This document shows, piece after piece, positions 1 through 7,548 of a stretch of DNA of 21,883 nt (its first letter is position 1; every line of letters begins with the position of its first letter). A program made the translations under genes and the position numbers. Under the pieces are notes generated by a model that saw only the letters and a program-made list of their open reading frames with translations, searched no databases and was not told where the DNA came from. Source of the stretch: Pseudomonadota bacterium (GTDB taxonomy: Bacteria > Pseudomonadota > Gammaproteobacteria > Burkholderiales > Burkholderiaceae_D); NCBI GenBank assembly GCA_023389425.1, contig JAEWEK010000341.1:1-21883 (forward strand), given 5' to 3'.

Positions 1-480
1 CTCGTGTACCGCGTGGCGGAAGCGGCGATCCACCTGTGGCACGACGCCAACCACGTGACCATCACCAACAACACGGTCGCCTCCTCGGGCTTCGGCATCA
101 TCGTCGGCGGCGGCGACTTCTATCACACCAGCGCCGGCGACGACTACACGGTGGTCAACAGCAACATCGTGTTCGATAACACCTACGGCATTTCGGAGCA
201 AGGTACGACGGGCGCGCACAACAGCTACAGCAACAACCTGGTGGTCCAGAACAGCAAGTACAACATCTCGCTGCGCAATGGCCTAACGGCAAAGAGCACG
301 GTGGCCTCGAACCCGCTGTTCGTGGCGTACTCGCGCACCGCGGCCATGCCGAATTTCCAGCTGACCTCGAGCTCGCCGGCGATCGGCCGCGGCACGGCGA
401 CGGGCGCTTACGCTACCGATATCGTCGGCCAGCCGCGCAATGCCACCACCGGCTACGACATCGGCGCGTACCAGCACTGA
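1..480 (+). CDS. Exported right-handed beta-helix protein, C-terminal part (5' end outside window)
   Basis: The reading frame is open from base 1 and ends at TGA 478-480, so only the last 159 residues are present. They align without any gap to the last 159 residues of the complete gene at 1081-2418, which shows that the start lies upstream of the window. The visible part has short Asn/Thr/Val-rich strands (TITNNTV, VVNSNIVFDN, YSNNLVVQN) typical of right-handed parallel beta-helix coils, and the ending SPAIGRG...DIGAYQH that closes many such proteins. By analogy with the paralogue it is probably secreted and may carry an N-terminal DUF4214 module, which cannot be seen here. Substrate or ligand is unknown; carbohydrate binding or cleavage is the usual role of this fold but no catalytic residues can be assigned. 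The stop codon overlaps the start of the next gene. Confidence 0.85.
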   Translation, partial: LVYRVAEAAIHLWHDANHVTITNNTVASSGFGIIVGGGDFYHTSAGDDYTVVNSNIVFDNTYGISEQGTTGAHNSYSNNLVVQNSKYNISLRNGLTAKSTVASNPLFVAYSRTAAMPNFQLTSSSPAIGRGTATGAYATDIVGQPRNATTGYDIGAYQH

Positions 481-860
481 TGAACGCGACCCCTTTCTTG
501 TCCCGATGGCGCGCCAGTGCCGTGCTGTGTTGCGCTGTCATCGTGTTATTGGCCGGCTGCGGCGCCGGGAACCAGGGTCTTTCTAACGGGCCGCAATTGG
601 CCGCGCTTGAAGTGGCGAATGCCGGGCCGGCGGCCCAGCCTGCCGCTGCGGAACCGGCGGTGAACGACCTGCCGCCTGAGGCCCCGACGCCTGTGGCGGC
701 CGCGATGCCGGAGGCCCCGGCGACCCCTGTCGCGCCGGCGCCGTCCCCGGACGCGAGTACGTCTGCGCCGGCCGCCACGGCGGATGCGTTCGCGCTATCG
801 GGCTACGGCGCCACCCAGTCCTCCGGCAGCACCGATCCAGGCGCCGCGACTTCCCAGTAG
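480..860 (+). CDS. Small Ala/Pro-rich lipoprotein
   Basis: This gene encodes 126 residues. The N-terminus has basic residues (R9, R11), a hydrophobic stretch and a lipobox L24-A-G-C27, so the protein should be exported, lipidated on Cys27 and anchored in a membrane. The mature part is low-complexity, dominated by Ala and Pro (for example PAAQPAAAEPAV, PEAPATPVAPAP), and ends in a Gly/Ser/Thr-rich tail; it looks like an extended linker rather than a folded domain. The ATG overlaps the preceding stop by one base (TGATG) and no Shine-Dalgarno site is visible, so translation is probably coupled to the beta-helix gene upstream. A clear terminator follows at 877-912, closing the operon. No family was recognised. 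A role as a surface tether or spacer for the exported partner is only inference. Confidence 0.75.
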   Translation: MNATPFLSRWRASAVLCCAVIVLLAGCGAGNQGLSNGPQLAALEVANAGPAAQPAAAEPAVNDLPPEAPTPVAAAMPEAPATPVAPAPSPDASTSAPAATADAFALSGYGATQSSGSTDPGAATSQ

Positions 861-876
861 GCGCCCGGGTTTCCGG

Positions 877-912
877 AAGCCCGCATGCAGCGATGTGTGC
901 GGGCTTTTTTTC
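877..912 (+). terminator. Rho-independent terminator
   Basis: A GC-rich stem, AAGCCCGCA (877-885) with TGCGGGCTT (898-906), encloses a 12-nt loop and runs into a T tract (905-912). It lies 16 nt after the lipoprotein stop and ends the beta-helix/lipoprotein transcript. Confidence 0.9.
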
Positions 913-1080
913 GCCGGCGCCGATGTGTTCAATTTCTCGTCCCGAATCTGTCTTTGCCGAGCAGAAAAGGAGTTGATGTCTTTGATACGCAAGGGAAATT
1001 TATTTTCAAAAAGATTGAACTTGGGCAGTTTCCACCACTCAAAGCTTACTCATTTACTGTTGAGCTAAGGAATACTTAGG

Positions 1081-2418
1081 ATGAAAAAAATCGCCACCCT
1101 CGTTTCGCATGTCCGCATCAACGCCGTGCTGTGCGCCAGCCTTGCAGGCTTGTTCGCGACATCCGGAGCCGGTGCAGCCACGGCCGCCACCACGACCACT
1201 CCTCAAGTCCAGATCACCCAACTGTACCAATCCCTGCTGGGCCGTGCGCCCGACGCGGGCGGCCTGGCCTACTGGTCGACCGCGCTCGCCAACGGCATGT
1301 CGATCGAGACCATCAGCGCCAACATCGAGGCCAGCGCGGAATACATCGCCCTGCATCCGCCAGGGTCGAATACCAGCATTCCGGCCACCACCTACAACTA
1401 TTACGTATCGCCGACCGGCAGCGACAGCGCGGCCGGCACCAAAGCCGCGCCGTTCAAGACCCTGGCGCGCGCCGCCCAGGTCGCCACCAAGGCGAGCACG
1501 ACGGTTTGGGTGGCCCCCGGCACCTATACCGGCGGCATCAAGACTACCGCCAGCGGCACCTCCTCGGCCCGCATCTACTGGATCTCGACCACCAAATGGG
1601 GCGCCAAGATCGTGCCGGGAAGCACAGCCAACGTGTGGGACAACCGCGGCAACTACGTCAGCATCATCGGCTTCGACATCGATGGCAGCAGCAAGCCGAG
1701 CGTAACGCACGGCATCTACACCGGCGGCTCCTACAGCATGATCCAGGGTAACCACGTTCACCACATCGCCAAGAGCGCGACCTGCACCAGCGCTGGCGGT
1801 TCGGCGATCGGCGTGGACAGCTATTACGGCGGCGTGTCGAACGACGTCGTCGGCAATGTGGTCAACGATATCGGCCCGGCAGGCTGCACCTACATCCAGG
1901 GCATCTACGTGTCGACCTCGGGCTCGGTCAAGAACAACCTCGTCTACCGCGTGGCGGAAGCGGCGATCCACCTGTGGCACGACGCAAATCACGTGACCAT
2001 CACCAACAACACGGTGACTTCGTCGGGCTTCGGCATCATCGTCGGCGGCGGCGACTTCTACCACTCGAGCACCGGCGATGACTACACGGTGGTGAACAAC
2101 AACATTGTGTTCGACAATACCTACGGCATCTCGGAGCAGGGCACGACCGGTACGCACAACAGCTACAGCAACAACCTGGTGGTCCAGAACAGCAAGTACA
2201 ACATCTCGCTGCGCAATGGCCTGACGGCAAAGAGCACGGTGGCGTCGAACCCGCTGTTCGTGTCGTACTCGCGCACGGCGGCCAGCCCTGACTATCACCT
2301 GGCTGCCGGCTCGCCTGCGATCGGCCGCGCCATTGCGACTGGAGCGCTGCCCACCGACCTCGACGGCAAGGCGCGCAATGCGGGCACGGGTTATGACATC
2401 GGGGCTTACCAGCATTAA
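1081..2418 (+). CDS. Exported DUF4214 + right-handed beta-helix protein
   Basis: This gene encodes 445 residues. Residues 1-35 form a Sec signal peptide (basic MKKIATLVSHVR, hydrophobic core, Ala-rich cleavage zone). Residues about 42-92 match DUF4214 (ITQLYQSLLGRAPDAGGLAYW, then GMSIETISANIEAS), a module found in exported proteins of this bacterial group. From about residue 105 a parallel beta-helix begins with YYVSPTGSDSAAGTKAAPFK, a DUF1565-like opening, and ends with SPAIGRA...DIGAYQH. The start is supported by TAAGG at 1066-1070, 10 nt before the ATG. The protein is presumably extracellular or surface-bound; a polysaccharide-related role is typical of the fold but no lyase or hydrolase residues are identifiable. 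The last 159 residues nearly duplicate the partial gene at 1-480. It has its own AT-rich leader after the preceding terminator, so it is transcribed separately. Confidence 0.85.
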   Translation: MKKIATLVSHVRINAVLCASLAGLFATSGAGAATAATTTTPQVQITQLYQSLLGRAPDAGGLAYWSTALANGMSIETISANIEASAEYIALHPPGSNTSIPATTYNYYVSPTGSDSAAGTKAAPFKTLARAAQVATKASTTVWVAPGTYTGGIKTTASGTSSARIYWISTTKWGAKIVPGSTANVWDNRGNYVSIIGFDIDGSSKPSVTHGIYTGGSYSMIQGNHVHHIAKSATCTSAGGSAIGVDSYYGGVSNDVVGNVVNDIGPAGCTYIQGIYVSTSGSVKNNLVYRVAEAAIHLWHDANHVTITNNTVTSSGFGIIVGGGDFYHSSTGDDYTVVNNNIVFDNTYGISEQGTTGTHNSYSNNLVVQNSKYNISLRNGLTAKSTVASNPLFVSYSRTAASPDYHLAAGSPAIGRAIATGALPTDLDGKARNAGTGYDIGAYQH

Positions 2419-2432
2419 TCGCTGAGCCAGGC

Positions 2433-2462
2433 ACGCCGTTCGCGCGAAAACGGGAACGGCGT
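2433..2462 (+). terminator. Possible terminator hairpin between convergent genes
   Basis: A perfect 9-bp stem, ACGCCGTTC (2433-2441) with GAACGGCGT (2454-2462), with a 12-nt loop, lies 14 nt after the beta-helix stop and 24 nt beyond the 3' end of the convergent SRAP gene. The following bases (TCTGCTTGTTG) are only moderately T-rich, so termination strength is uncertain; it could serve either strand. Confidence 0.4.
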
Positions 2463-2485
2463 TCTGCTTGTTGCGCCCTGGTGGA

Positions 2486-3157
2486 CTACTCCGCCAGCGG
2501 CAGCGCGATCTGCGGGCCGTCTTCTCCGGCCCTGTTCATCACGCTGCTGACCTTGTGCCACTCGAAGGCTTCGGAAGGCAGCGCGGTATTCCGCGCCAGT
2601 TCCAACGCTTGCTCCGGCGAGAGCGCCGGATCGAGCCATAGCGCGGCATCCCCTGCATCGAGCACCACCGGCTTGCGGTCATGGATGTCGAGCATGCCGG
2701 CGGCCGCGTCGTCGGTCACCAGCACGAAGCCTGACTCCGCGCGGTGATCGACGAACGGGCCGAAACTGGCCAACGCCAGCATGAACAGGGGCGCCCCGTC
2801 CTTGCGGTGGATATGCCAGGGTTGCTTGCGGCCCTTGTCGCCGGTCCACTCGTACCAGCCTTCGGCCGCGACAATGGCGCGGCCATTCTTCAACAGGCCG
2901 CGCCAGTAGCGATTGGCCAGCTTGTCCATCCGTGCGTTGATGCAGATGGGGACCTTGCCCTCGGCCCAGCGGGCGCGATAGCTCCAGAACACGTCGTCGA
3001 CGCGCTGCTGCCCATCCTGGATATGCATGAGCGGCCGGTAGGTGCCGGGCGAGGCGTTGTACGCCGGGGTGGCCTGGCTGTCGAAAACGGCATCCGCCCA
3101 GCCGAATACGCTGGCATAGAAACGGGCCGTCTGGCTCTGGTCGAATCGTCCACACAT
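2486..3157 (-). CDS. SRAP-domain protein (SOS response-associated peptidase, YedK/HMCES family)
   Basis: This gene encodes 223 residues. SRAP proteins covalently cap abasic sites in single-stranded DNA through the N-terminal cysteine and thereby shield them during replication. The start at 3157 is fixed by chemistry: Met1 is followed by Cys2 in MCGRF, and Cys2 must become the N-terminus after Met removal. The other conserved positions are present: N74 (in INAR), E103 (in WYEW) and H159 (in HDR), at nearly the same spacing as C2, N75, E105 and H160 of E. coli YedK. The length is normal for the family. The Shine-Dalgarno site is weak. It lies 41 nt downstream of the molybdopterin subunit gene on the same strand, so it may be read through from that operon, although no functional link is known. 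No SOS (LexA) box is apparent in the short gap. Confidence 0.93.
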   Translation of the reverse strand: MCGRFDQSQTARFYASVFGWADAVFDSQATPAYNASPGTYRPLMHIQDGQQRVDDVFWSYRARWAEGKVPICINARMDKLANRYWRGLLKNGRAIVAAEGWYEWTGDKGRKQPWHIHRKDGAPLFMLALASFGPFVDHRAESGFVLVTDDAAAGMLDIHDRKPVVLDAGDAALWLDPALSPEQALELARNTALPSEAFEWHKVSSVMNRAGEDGPQIALPLAE

Positions 3158-3198
3158 ATTGCCATGGTACCGCAAGCTTTCGTGCCGCGGTGGGCGAT

Positions 3199-5424
3199 TC
3201 AGCCACGCGTGGCGAGCGCCGCGCGTACCCGTGCGCGCGAAAGCGGCAGGTCGCGCAGCCGCACCCCGGTGGCGTCGGCGAACGCGTTGGCGATGGCCGC
3301 CGCCGCCGGGCCCTGCATTGCCTCGCCGGTGCCGAGGAAGGGCTGGCCGGGACGGTCGACCAGATGCACCTTGACCTCGCCGGGCATGTCCGGGAAGCGC
3401 GAGATCGGATAGCTGGCCCAGTCGCGGCTGGTGACGGCGGTGCTGTTGAAGCTGACTTCCTCGCACAAGGTCCAGCTGGATGACTGCACGATGCCGCCTT
3501 CGATCTGGTTGCGGATGCCGTCCGGATTGACGATCTCGCCGGCGTCCACCGCCGCCACGGCGCGCGTGATCCGTACCAGCCCGGTGTCGCGCGCCACTTC
3601 GACTTCCAGTGCGATCGCGGCGTATGCGCCGAGGTTCTTGTAGCGGGCGAACGCCAGCCCGCGCCCCCGGCCGCGTGAACGCTGGTAGTCGCGCCAGCCG
3701 AAGCTGTCGGCTGCGACGCGCAGCACCTCCAGCGCACGCGGATCCTGCAAATGAGACAGGCGGAAGGCCAGCGGATCGACGCCGGCGCCGCGCGCCAGTT
3801 CGTCCATGAAGCTTTCGATGGCGAACACATTGCAGTGCGCCCCCAGCGAGCGCAGGGCCGAGGTGCGCAGCGGCGCCCGCGCGATGAAATGGCTGGTCAC
3901 GCGGGCATTGGGCAATACGTACAGGGGAATCGCGTTGCGGTCGCCGCCGCCTTCCGGCTGCGGGATCGGCTTGGCAGGCGGCGGCGTGAACGCCTGCGCC
4001 AGCAGCGTCGCCGGCAGCAGGTTGCCAGCCTTGCCGGGCCGCGCGTTATGCGGCGGGCTCCAGACATCGTAGTTCCAGTCGACGATGCGGCCGCCATTGA
4101 CCGTGGCGGTGGCATGCGCAACCATCGGCGGCCCGAACGGCTCCCATCCGTGTTCGTCTTCGCGCATCCACTGGACCCGCACAGGCCGGACGGGCAGGGC
4201 GCGTGCCAGCAGCACGGCATCCGCCGCCGCGTCATCCGCGCCATTGTGGCCGTAGCAGCCGGATCCCTCGACGTGGATACAGCGGACCGCCTCCGGCGTC
4301 ACCGCCAGCAGTTCGGCCAGCGCGTCGCGCAGCGGATACACACCCTGGCTGTGGGTCCACACCGTGTACTTGCCACCGATGTTCTGGGCGACCGCGCAAG
4401 ACGGCCCGATCGAGGCATGCAGCTGGAAGGGCTTGGAGTAGGTCGCTTCGATGCGTGTGCCCGGCGCGCCCGCGGAACCCTGCTGCTGGATGACCGAATC
4501 CTCGGCAGGCGACTGCTGCACGATCCGCCGGATGTCGGCCTGCTGCGGCAAACTCGCGGCTTCCTGCCATGTCGCGGATGACGACAGCGCGGATGCGGCC
4601 TTCACCGCCTGGTATTCCTTTTGCGCGATCACGGCGAGGTAGTGGCCGTCGCGTACAACCTTGAGTACGCCCGGCATCTGCGCGGCCTTGGCGGTATCGA
4701 CCTGCATGAGCCGTGCGCCGGGACTGGGCGGCCGCACCACGCGCGCATGGACCATGTCCGGCAGGCGCAGGTCCTGGACGTAGGCCTGGCCACCGCTGAC
4801 CTTCGCCGGAATGTCCACGCGTTGCACCGGCTTGCCGATCACGGTGTGCGTCTCGGGCGGACGCAGGGACGCGACTCCCGTGGCGGCGACATGCAGCGTT
4901 TGGCCGCTCACCAGTTCTCCGTAGCCGATGCGCGCGCCGCCAGCCGTGATGAAGCCATCGGCGAGGTGCAGGTCGGCCGCCTGCACCTTTAGATGTTGCG
5001 CGGCGAGGCCGGTGAGGATCTCGCGCACCTGTGCCGCGGCGTGGCGGATGGCGGTGCCGCTGTCCTGCATCGAATGGCTGCCCGCCGTGTATTTTTCGTC
5101 GGGCGTGCGCGCGGTGTCGGCGGTGACCAGCGTGATCCGTTCCGGCGCGACCACCAGTTCCTCCGCCGCTACCTGCAGCAGCGCGGTCTTGATTCCCTGC
5201 CCAAGCTCCGCCTTGCCGGTGAGGACGGTGATGGCACCATCGGCGCCGATCCGGATCCATGCGTCGAGCATCGGCTCGTTCTTCAGGCTTCCCGGCAGGC
5301 CGGAGCTGCCGCCTTTTTGCGGCTGCGCGAGCAGGCCTGCGGGATCGAGCGAGAAGCTGACGACCAGCGCACCCGCCGCCAGCACGAAGCGGCGGCGCGA
5401 TGGATTGTCGGGTGCCGCGTTCAT
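3199..5424 (-). CDS. Molybdopterin-binding subunit of a periplasmic oxidoreductase (IorB/aldehyde oxidase type)
   Basis: This gene encodes 741 residues, the large catalytic subunit of a xanthine-oxidase-family enzyme that hydroxylates an aldehyde or N-heterocycle at a molybdenum-cytosine-dinucleotide-type cofactor. A twin-arginine signal is visible at residues 9-26 (SRRRFVLAAGALVVSFSL), so it is exported folded by Tat. Family landmarks follow in order: GKAELGQGIKTALLQVAAEE near residue 70, the cofactor segment GSGCYGHNGADDAAADA, RSLGAHCNVFAIESFMDEL, and near the C-terminus GTGEAMQGPAAAAIANAFAD with the candidate catalytic Glu. ATG 5424 overlaps the [2Fe-2S] subunit stop (ATGA) and AAGGA lies just upstream. 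Isoquinoline 1-oxidoreductase beta is the closest family I recognise; the real substrate cannot be told. The frame is open far upstream, but that part overlaps the small subunit and is not coding. Confidence 0.9.
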   Translation of the reverse strand: MNAAPDNPSRRRFVLAAGALVVSFSLDPAGLLAQPQKGGSSGLPGSLKNEPMLDAWIRIGADGAITVLTGKAELGQGIKTALLQVAAEELVVAPERITLVTADTARTPDEKYTAGSHSMQDSGTAIRHAAAQVREILTGLAAQHLKVQAADLHLADGFITAGGARIGYGELVSGQTLHVAATGVASLRPPETHTVIGKPVQRVDIPAKVSGGQAYVQDLRLPDMVHARVVRPPSPGARLMQVDTAKAAQMPGVLKVVRDGHYLAVIAQKEYQAVKAASALSSSATWQEAASLPQQADIRRIVQQSPAEDSVIQQQGSAGAPGTRIEATYSKPFQLHASIGPSCAVAQNIGGKYTVWTHSQGVYPLRDALAELLAVTPEAVRCIHVEGSGCYGHNGADDAAADAVLLARALPVRPVRVQWMREDEHGWEPFGPPMVAHATATVNGGRIVDWNYDVWSPPHNARPGKAGNLLPATLLAQAFTPPPAKPIPQPEGGGDRNAIPLYVLPNARVTSHFIARAPLRTSALRSLGAHCNVFAIESFMDELARGAGVDPLAFRLSHLQDPRALEVLRVAADSFGWRDYQRSRGRGRGLAFARYKNLGAYAAIALEVEVARDTGLVRITRAVAAVDAGEIVNPDGIRNQIEGGIVQSSSWTLCEEVSFNSTAVTSRDWASYPISRFPDMPGEVKVHLVDRPGQPFLGTGEAMQGPAAAAIANAFADATGVRLRDLPLSRARVRAALATRG

Positions 5425-5909
5425 CGCTGCGCGTCCTTGGCGACGGGATGGAGCGTGACGGCTGCGCGGCGCACCGCGCGCAGGATGCGCATATGAGTCC
5501 CGCAGCGGCACAGGTTGAGCGCCATGTGCTTGCGGATCTCGTCCTCGGTCGGGTTCGGATTCGATTCCAGCAGCGCCTGTGCGCGCATGATCATCCCGGC
5601 GATGCAGTAGCCGCACTGCGCCGCCTGCTCGTCGATGAGGGCGCGCTGCAGGACGCCCGGCGCGTTTGCGCTGCCCAATCCCTCGACGGTCCGTACCTGG
5701 CGCGGGCCGACCAGCGAAACCGGCATCAGGCATGAAAGCACCGCGTCCTTGTCGACCATGACGGTGCAGGCGCCGCACTGGCCCAGACCGCAGCCGAACT
5801 TGGCGCCGTTCAAGCGCAGGTCGTCGCGCAGCACGTAAAGGAGCGGGGTGTCGGGATCGGTATCCACGCTGTGCGCGCTGCCGTTGACGGTGATGGAATA
5901 GGTGCTCAT
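5421..5909 (-). CDS. (2Fe-2S)-binding small subunit of the oxidoreductase (IorA type)
   Basis: This gene encodes 162 residues and passes electrons from the molybdenum site. The N-terminal half is a plant-type ferredoxin domain with C40, C45, C48 and C60 (GCGLGQCGAC...C). The C-terminal all-helical half binds the second cluster with C99, C102, C134 and C136 (CGYC and CRCG). All eight ligands are present and the length is normal for IorA, CoxS or NicA-type subunits. The start at ATG 5909 gives MSTYSITVNG, the usual family beginning; the ATG overlaps the cytochrome stop (ATGA), so translation is likely coupled. It carries no signal peptide and presumably travels with the Tat-exported large subunit, as in related enzymes. 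Expected electron path: Mo centre to two [2Fe-2S] clusters to the cytochrome encoded upstream. Confidence 0.93.
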   Translation of the reverse strand: MSTYSITVNGSAHSVDTDPDTPLLYVLRDDLRLNGAKFGCGLGQCGACTVMVDKDAVLSCLMPVSLVGPRQVRTVEGLGSANAPGVLQRALIDEQAAQCGYCIAGMIMRAQALLESNPNPTEDEIRKHMALNLCRCGTHMRILRAVRRAAVTLHPVAKDAQR

Positions 5910-7198
5910 CGCTGTTTCGCTTTCTGGACTGCGCCCGGCAGGTCCTTCCACGGCGGCAGGCCGGCAGCGTACTGGCGCAGGTAGGCGGCGAGCGCCGTGA
6001 GCTGTTCATCGCTCAGCATGTCGCCGAATGCCGGCATCCAGCGCGCCGGTTCGTTCGACGGCGGCGTGATGCCGTCGCGGACGATGTGGAGCAGGCTGCG
6101 CGGATCGGGATCGTAGACGGCGACAGCCATCGGCATTGGCAGTGCGCCGCCGGATGACGCCTCGCGGCCCTTGTCGTGGCAGCGCGCGCAGGCATCGGCG
6201 TAGACCCGTGCGCCCAACTGGAGCTGGCGCTCGCCCGTCGGCACCGGCAGTGGAGTTCGGCTCGCGGCGATCGCATGATCCTGGACGGCTTGCGAGCGGG
6301 TGCCTAGCATCGAGTGGATGTAGGTGGCGATGGCGCGTACGTCGTCCTCATCTGCCTCCGCGAAGCTGCTCGTGACCTCTTGCATCGGGCCACCGGCGAT
6401 CGCGTGATCCGGCGCCAGCCCGGAACGCAGGTAGCTCGTGAGCTGATCGACCGTCCATGGCAAAGGCGAGGGCGAATCCCGGTTGAGCGCGGGAGCGAAC
6501 CAGCCGCCGCCCTCGCCGCCACCCAGATACCGGCGCTGGTCCGGTGCGCCCAACTTGTTCTGCGGCGTATGGCAGGCGCCGCAGTGGCCCAGCGCCTGCG
6601 TCAGGTAGGCGCCACGGTTCCATTGCGTGTTCTTGTCCGGACGCGCAGCGACGGGCGACTTGTCGAGGTAAAGCAGGTTCCATCCAGCCACCAGCGGCCG
6701 GATGTTGAAGGGGAAGCGCAGCTCGTTGGCGTGGGGCGGCTGGCTGACCGGATCGCGCGTCATCATGAAGGCATAGAGATCGTCGATATCCGCGTCGCTC
6801 AGGCGCGTGTAGTAGTTGTAGGGGAAAGCCGGATACAGGTGATGCCCGTCGCGCGATATCCCTTCGCGCATCGCACGCCGGAACGCATCGAGCGGCCAGC
6901 CGCCGATGCCGGTCTGCTTGTCGGGCGTGATATTGGTGCTGTAGATCGTGCCGAACGGTGTGCGCAGCGGAACGCCGCCGGCGAAGGGGCGGGCGGGATC
7001 GGCCGTGTGGCAGCTGGCGCAGGTGCCGATGGCGGCCAGGCGTGCCCCGCGTTCGACCTGCCCGGGTGCGAACGACGGCGCGCCCGGATCTGCGGTCGCG
7101 CTTCGCCATGTCGTGGCGGAACAGGCGAGCAGCACGAGAGCAGGCCCGATGAGCCACGCCCATGCACGTCGACGCCCTGCTTGGTACGATCCTGTCAT
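5906..7198 (-). CDS. Tri-haem cytochrome c, electron acceptor of the molybdo-enzyme
   Basis: This gene encodes 430 residues from ATG 7198; an in-frame GTG at 7213 would add five residues and cannot be excluded. A basic, hydrophobic N-terminus (RRRAWAWLIGPALVLLAC) is a Sec signal, perhaps a lipoprotein signal because LLAC resembles a lipobox. Three CxxCH haem sites are visible: CASCH at 60-64, CGACH at 206-210 and CARCH at 337-341, each in its own class I cytochrome domain. This architecture matches the cytochrome subunits of membrane-bound alcohol/aldehyde dehydrogenases and of nicotinate-dehydrogenase-like complexes. It is the first gene of the operon and overlaps the small subunit by ATGA. 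It should sit in the periplasm and deliver electrons to the respiratory chain. Confidence 0.9.
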   Translation of the reverse strand: MTGSYQAGRRRAWAWLIGPALVLLACSATTWRSATADPGAPSFAPGQVERGARLAAIGTCASCHTADPARPFAGGVPLRTPFGTIYSTNITPDKQTGIGGWPLDAFRRAMREGISRDGHHLYPAFPYNYYTRLSDADIDDLYAFMMTRDPVSQPPHANELRFPFNIRPLVAGWNLLYLDKSPVAARPDKNTQWNRGAYLTQALGHCGACHTPQNKLGAPDQRRYLGGGEGGGWFAPALNRDSPSPLPWTVDQLTSYLRSGLAPDHAIAGGPMQEVTSSFAEADEDDVRAIATYIHSMLGTRSQAVQDHAIAASRTPLPVPTGERQLQLGARVYADACARCHDKGREASSGGALPMPMAVAVYDPDPRSLLHIVRDGITPPSNEPARWMPAFGDMLSDEQLTALAAYLRQYAAGLPPWKDLPGAVQKAKQR

Positions 7199-7317
7199 CC
7201 GCCTGTCCGCCACTGTAAGGTGAACGAATCGTGCGCGCGATCCAGGCGACGGTCTGTTAGCTGCCGCGCATTGGACGAGCTGCTGCCGAGGGGCCGCTAA
7301 GGCGTGGTCGGTTGTGC

Positions 7318-7323
7318 TAGAAT
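7318..7323 (+). promoter_or_regulatory. Probable -10 element of the tRNA-Leu promoter
   Basis: TAGAAT lies 10 nt before the first base of the tRNA, the usual distance for a stable-RNA promoter. No good -35 match is seen 16-18 nt upstream. Confidence 0.45.
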
Positions 7324-7333
7324 CTCGCGCGCT

Positions 7334-7420
7334 GCCCGGATGGTGAAACTGGTAGACACCCGGGACTTAAAATCCCGTGCCAGAAATGGCGTGCCGGTTC
7401 GATCCCGGCTCCGGGCACCA
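7334..7420 (+). tRNA. tRNA-Leu (anticodon UAA)
   Basis: This is an 87-nt class II tRNA. The acceptor stem GCCCGGA (7334-7340) pairs with TCCGGGC (7410-7416), followed by A and an encoded CCA (7418-7420). The anticodon stem CGGGA/TCCCG encloses the loop CTTAAAA with TAA at 7368-7370. A long variable arm (TGCCAGAAATGGCGT region) and the T arm CCGGTTCGATCCCGG are present, as expected for leucine tRNA. It decodes UUA and UUG. It stands alone and is followed by a terminator. Confidence 0.97.
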
Positions 7421-7431
7421 GCCATACATTT

Positions 7432-7466
7432 AACCCGCTTGCCTCATCGAGGTCGCGGGTTTTTTA
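7432..7466 (+). terminator. Rho-independent terminator of tRNA-Leu
   Basis: The stem AACCCGC (7432-7438) pairs with GCGGGTT (7455-7461) and runs into TTTTTT (7460-7465), 11 nt after the tRNA CCA end. Confidence 0.9.
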
Positions 7467-7503
7467 TTGGTTTCAGCAATAGCCAATGTATGTACGTTTG
7501 AAT

Positions 7504-7509
7504 TATACT
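7504..7509 (+). promoter_or_regulatory. Possible -10 element for the RDD gene
   Basis: TATACT (five of six consensus bases) lies 39 nt before the proposed TTG start, in an AT-rich stretch after the tRNA terminator. No convincing -35 hexamer is present, so this is a weak assignment. Confidence 0.3.
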
Positions 7510-7548
7510 CAGCCGTTAATTCATCGTCAGACAAATCCCGGAGTGGTT

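Noticed and set aside
1054..2415. A 453-codon frame on the minus strand
   Set aside because: It is antisense to the DUF4214/beta-helix gene, and a matching shadow appears opposite the partial paralogue.
5425..6009. Upstream extension of the molybdopterin subunit frame to 6009
   Set aside because: This part overlaps the [2Fe-2S] subunit and gives an Arg/Pro-rich sequence; the Tat signal starts just after ATG 5424.
7304..7501. A 65-codon plus-strand frame with the sequence MVKLVDTRDLKS
   Set aside because: It is the translation of the tRNA-Leu gene and its terminator, a well-known false protein; no ribosome site is present.
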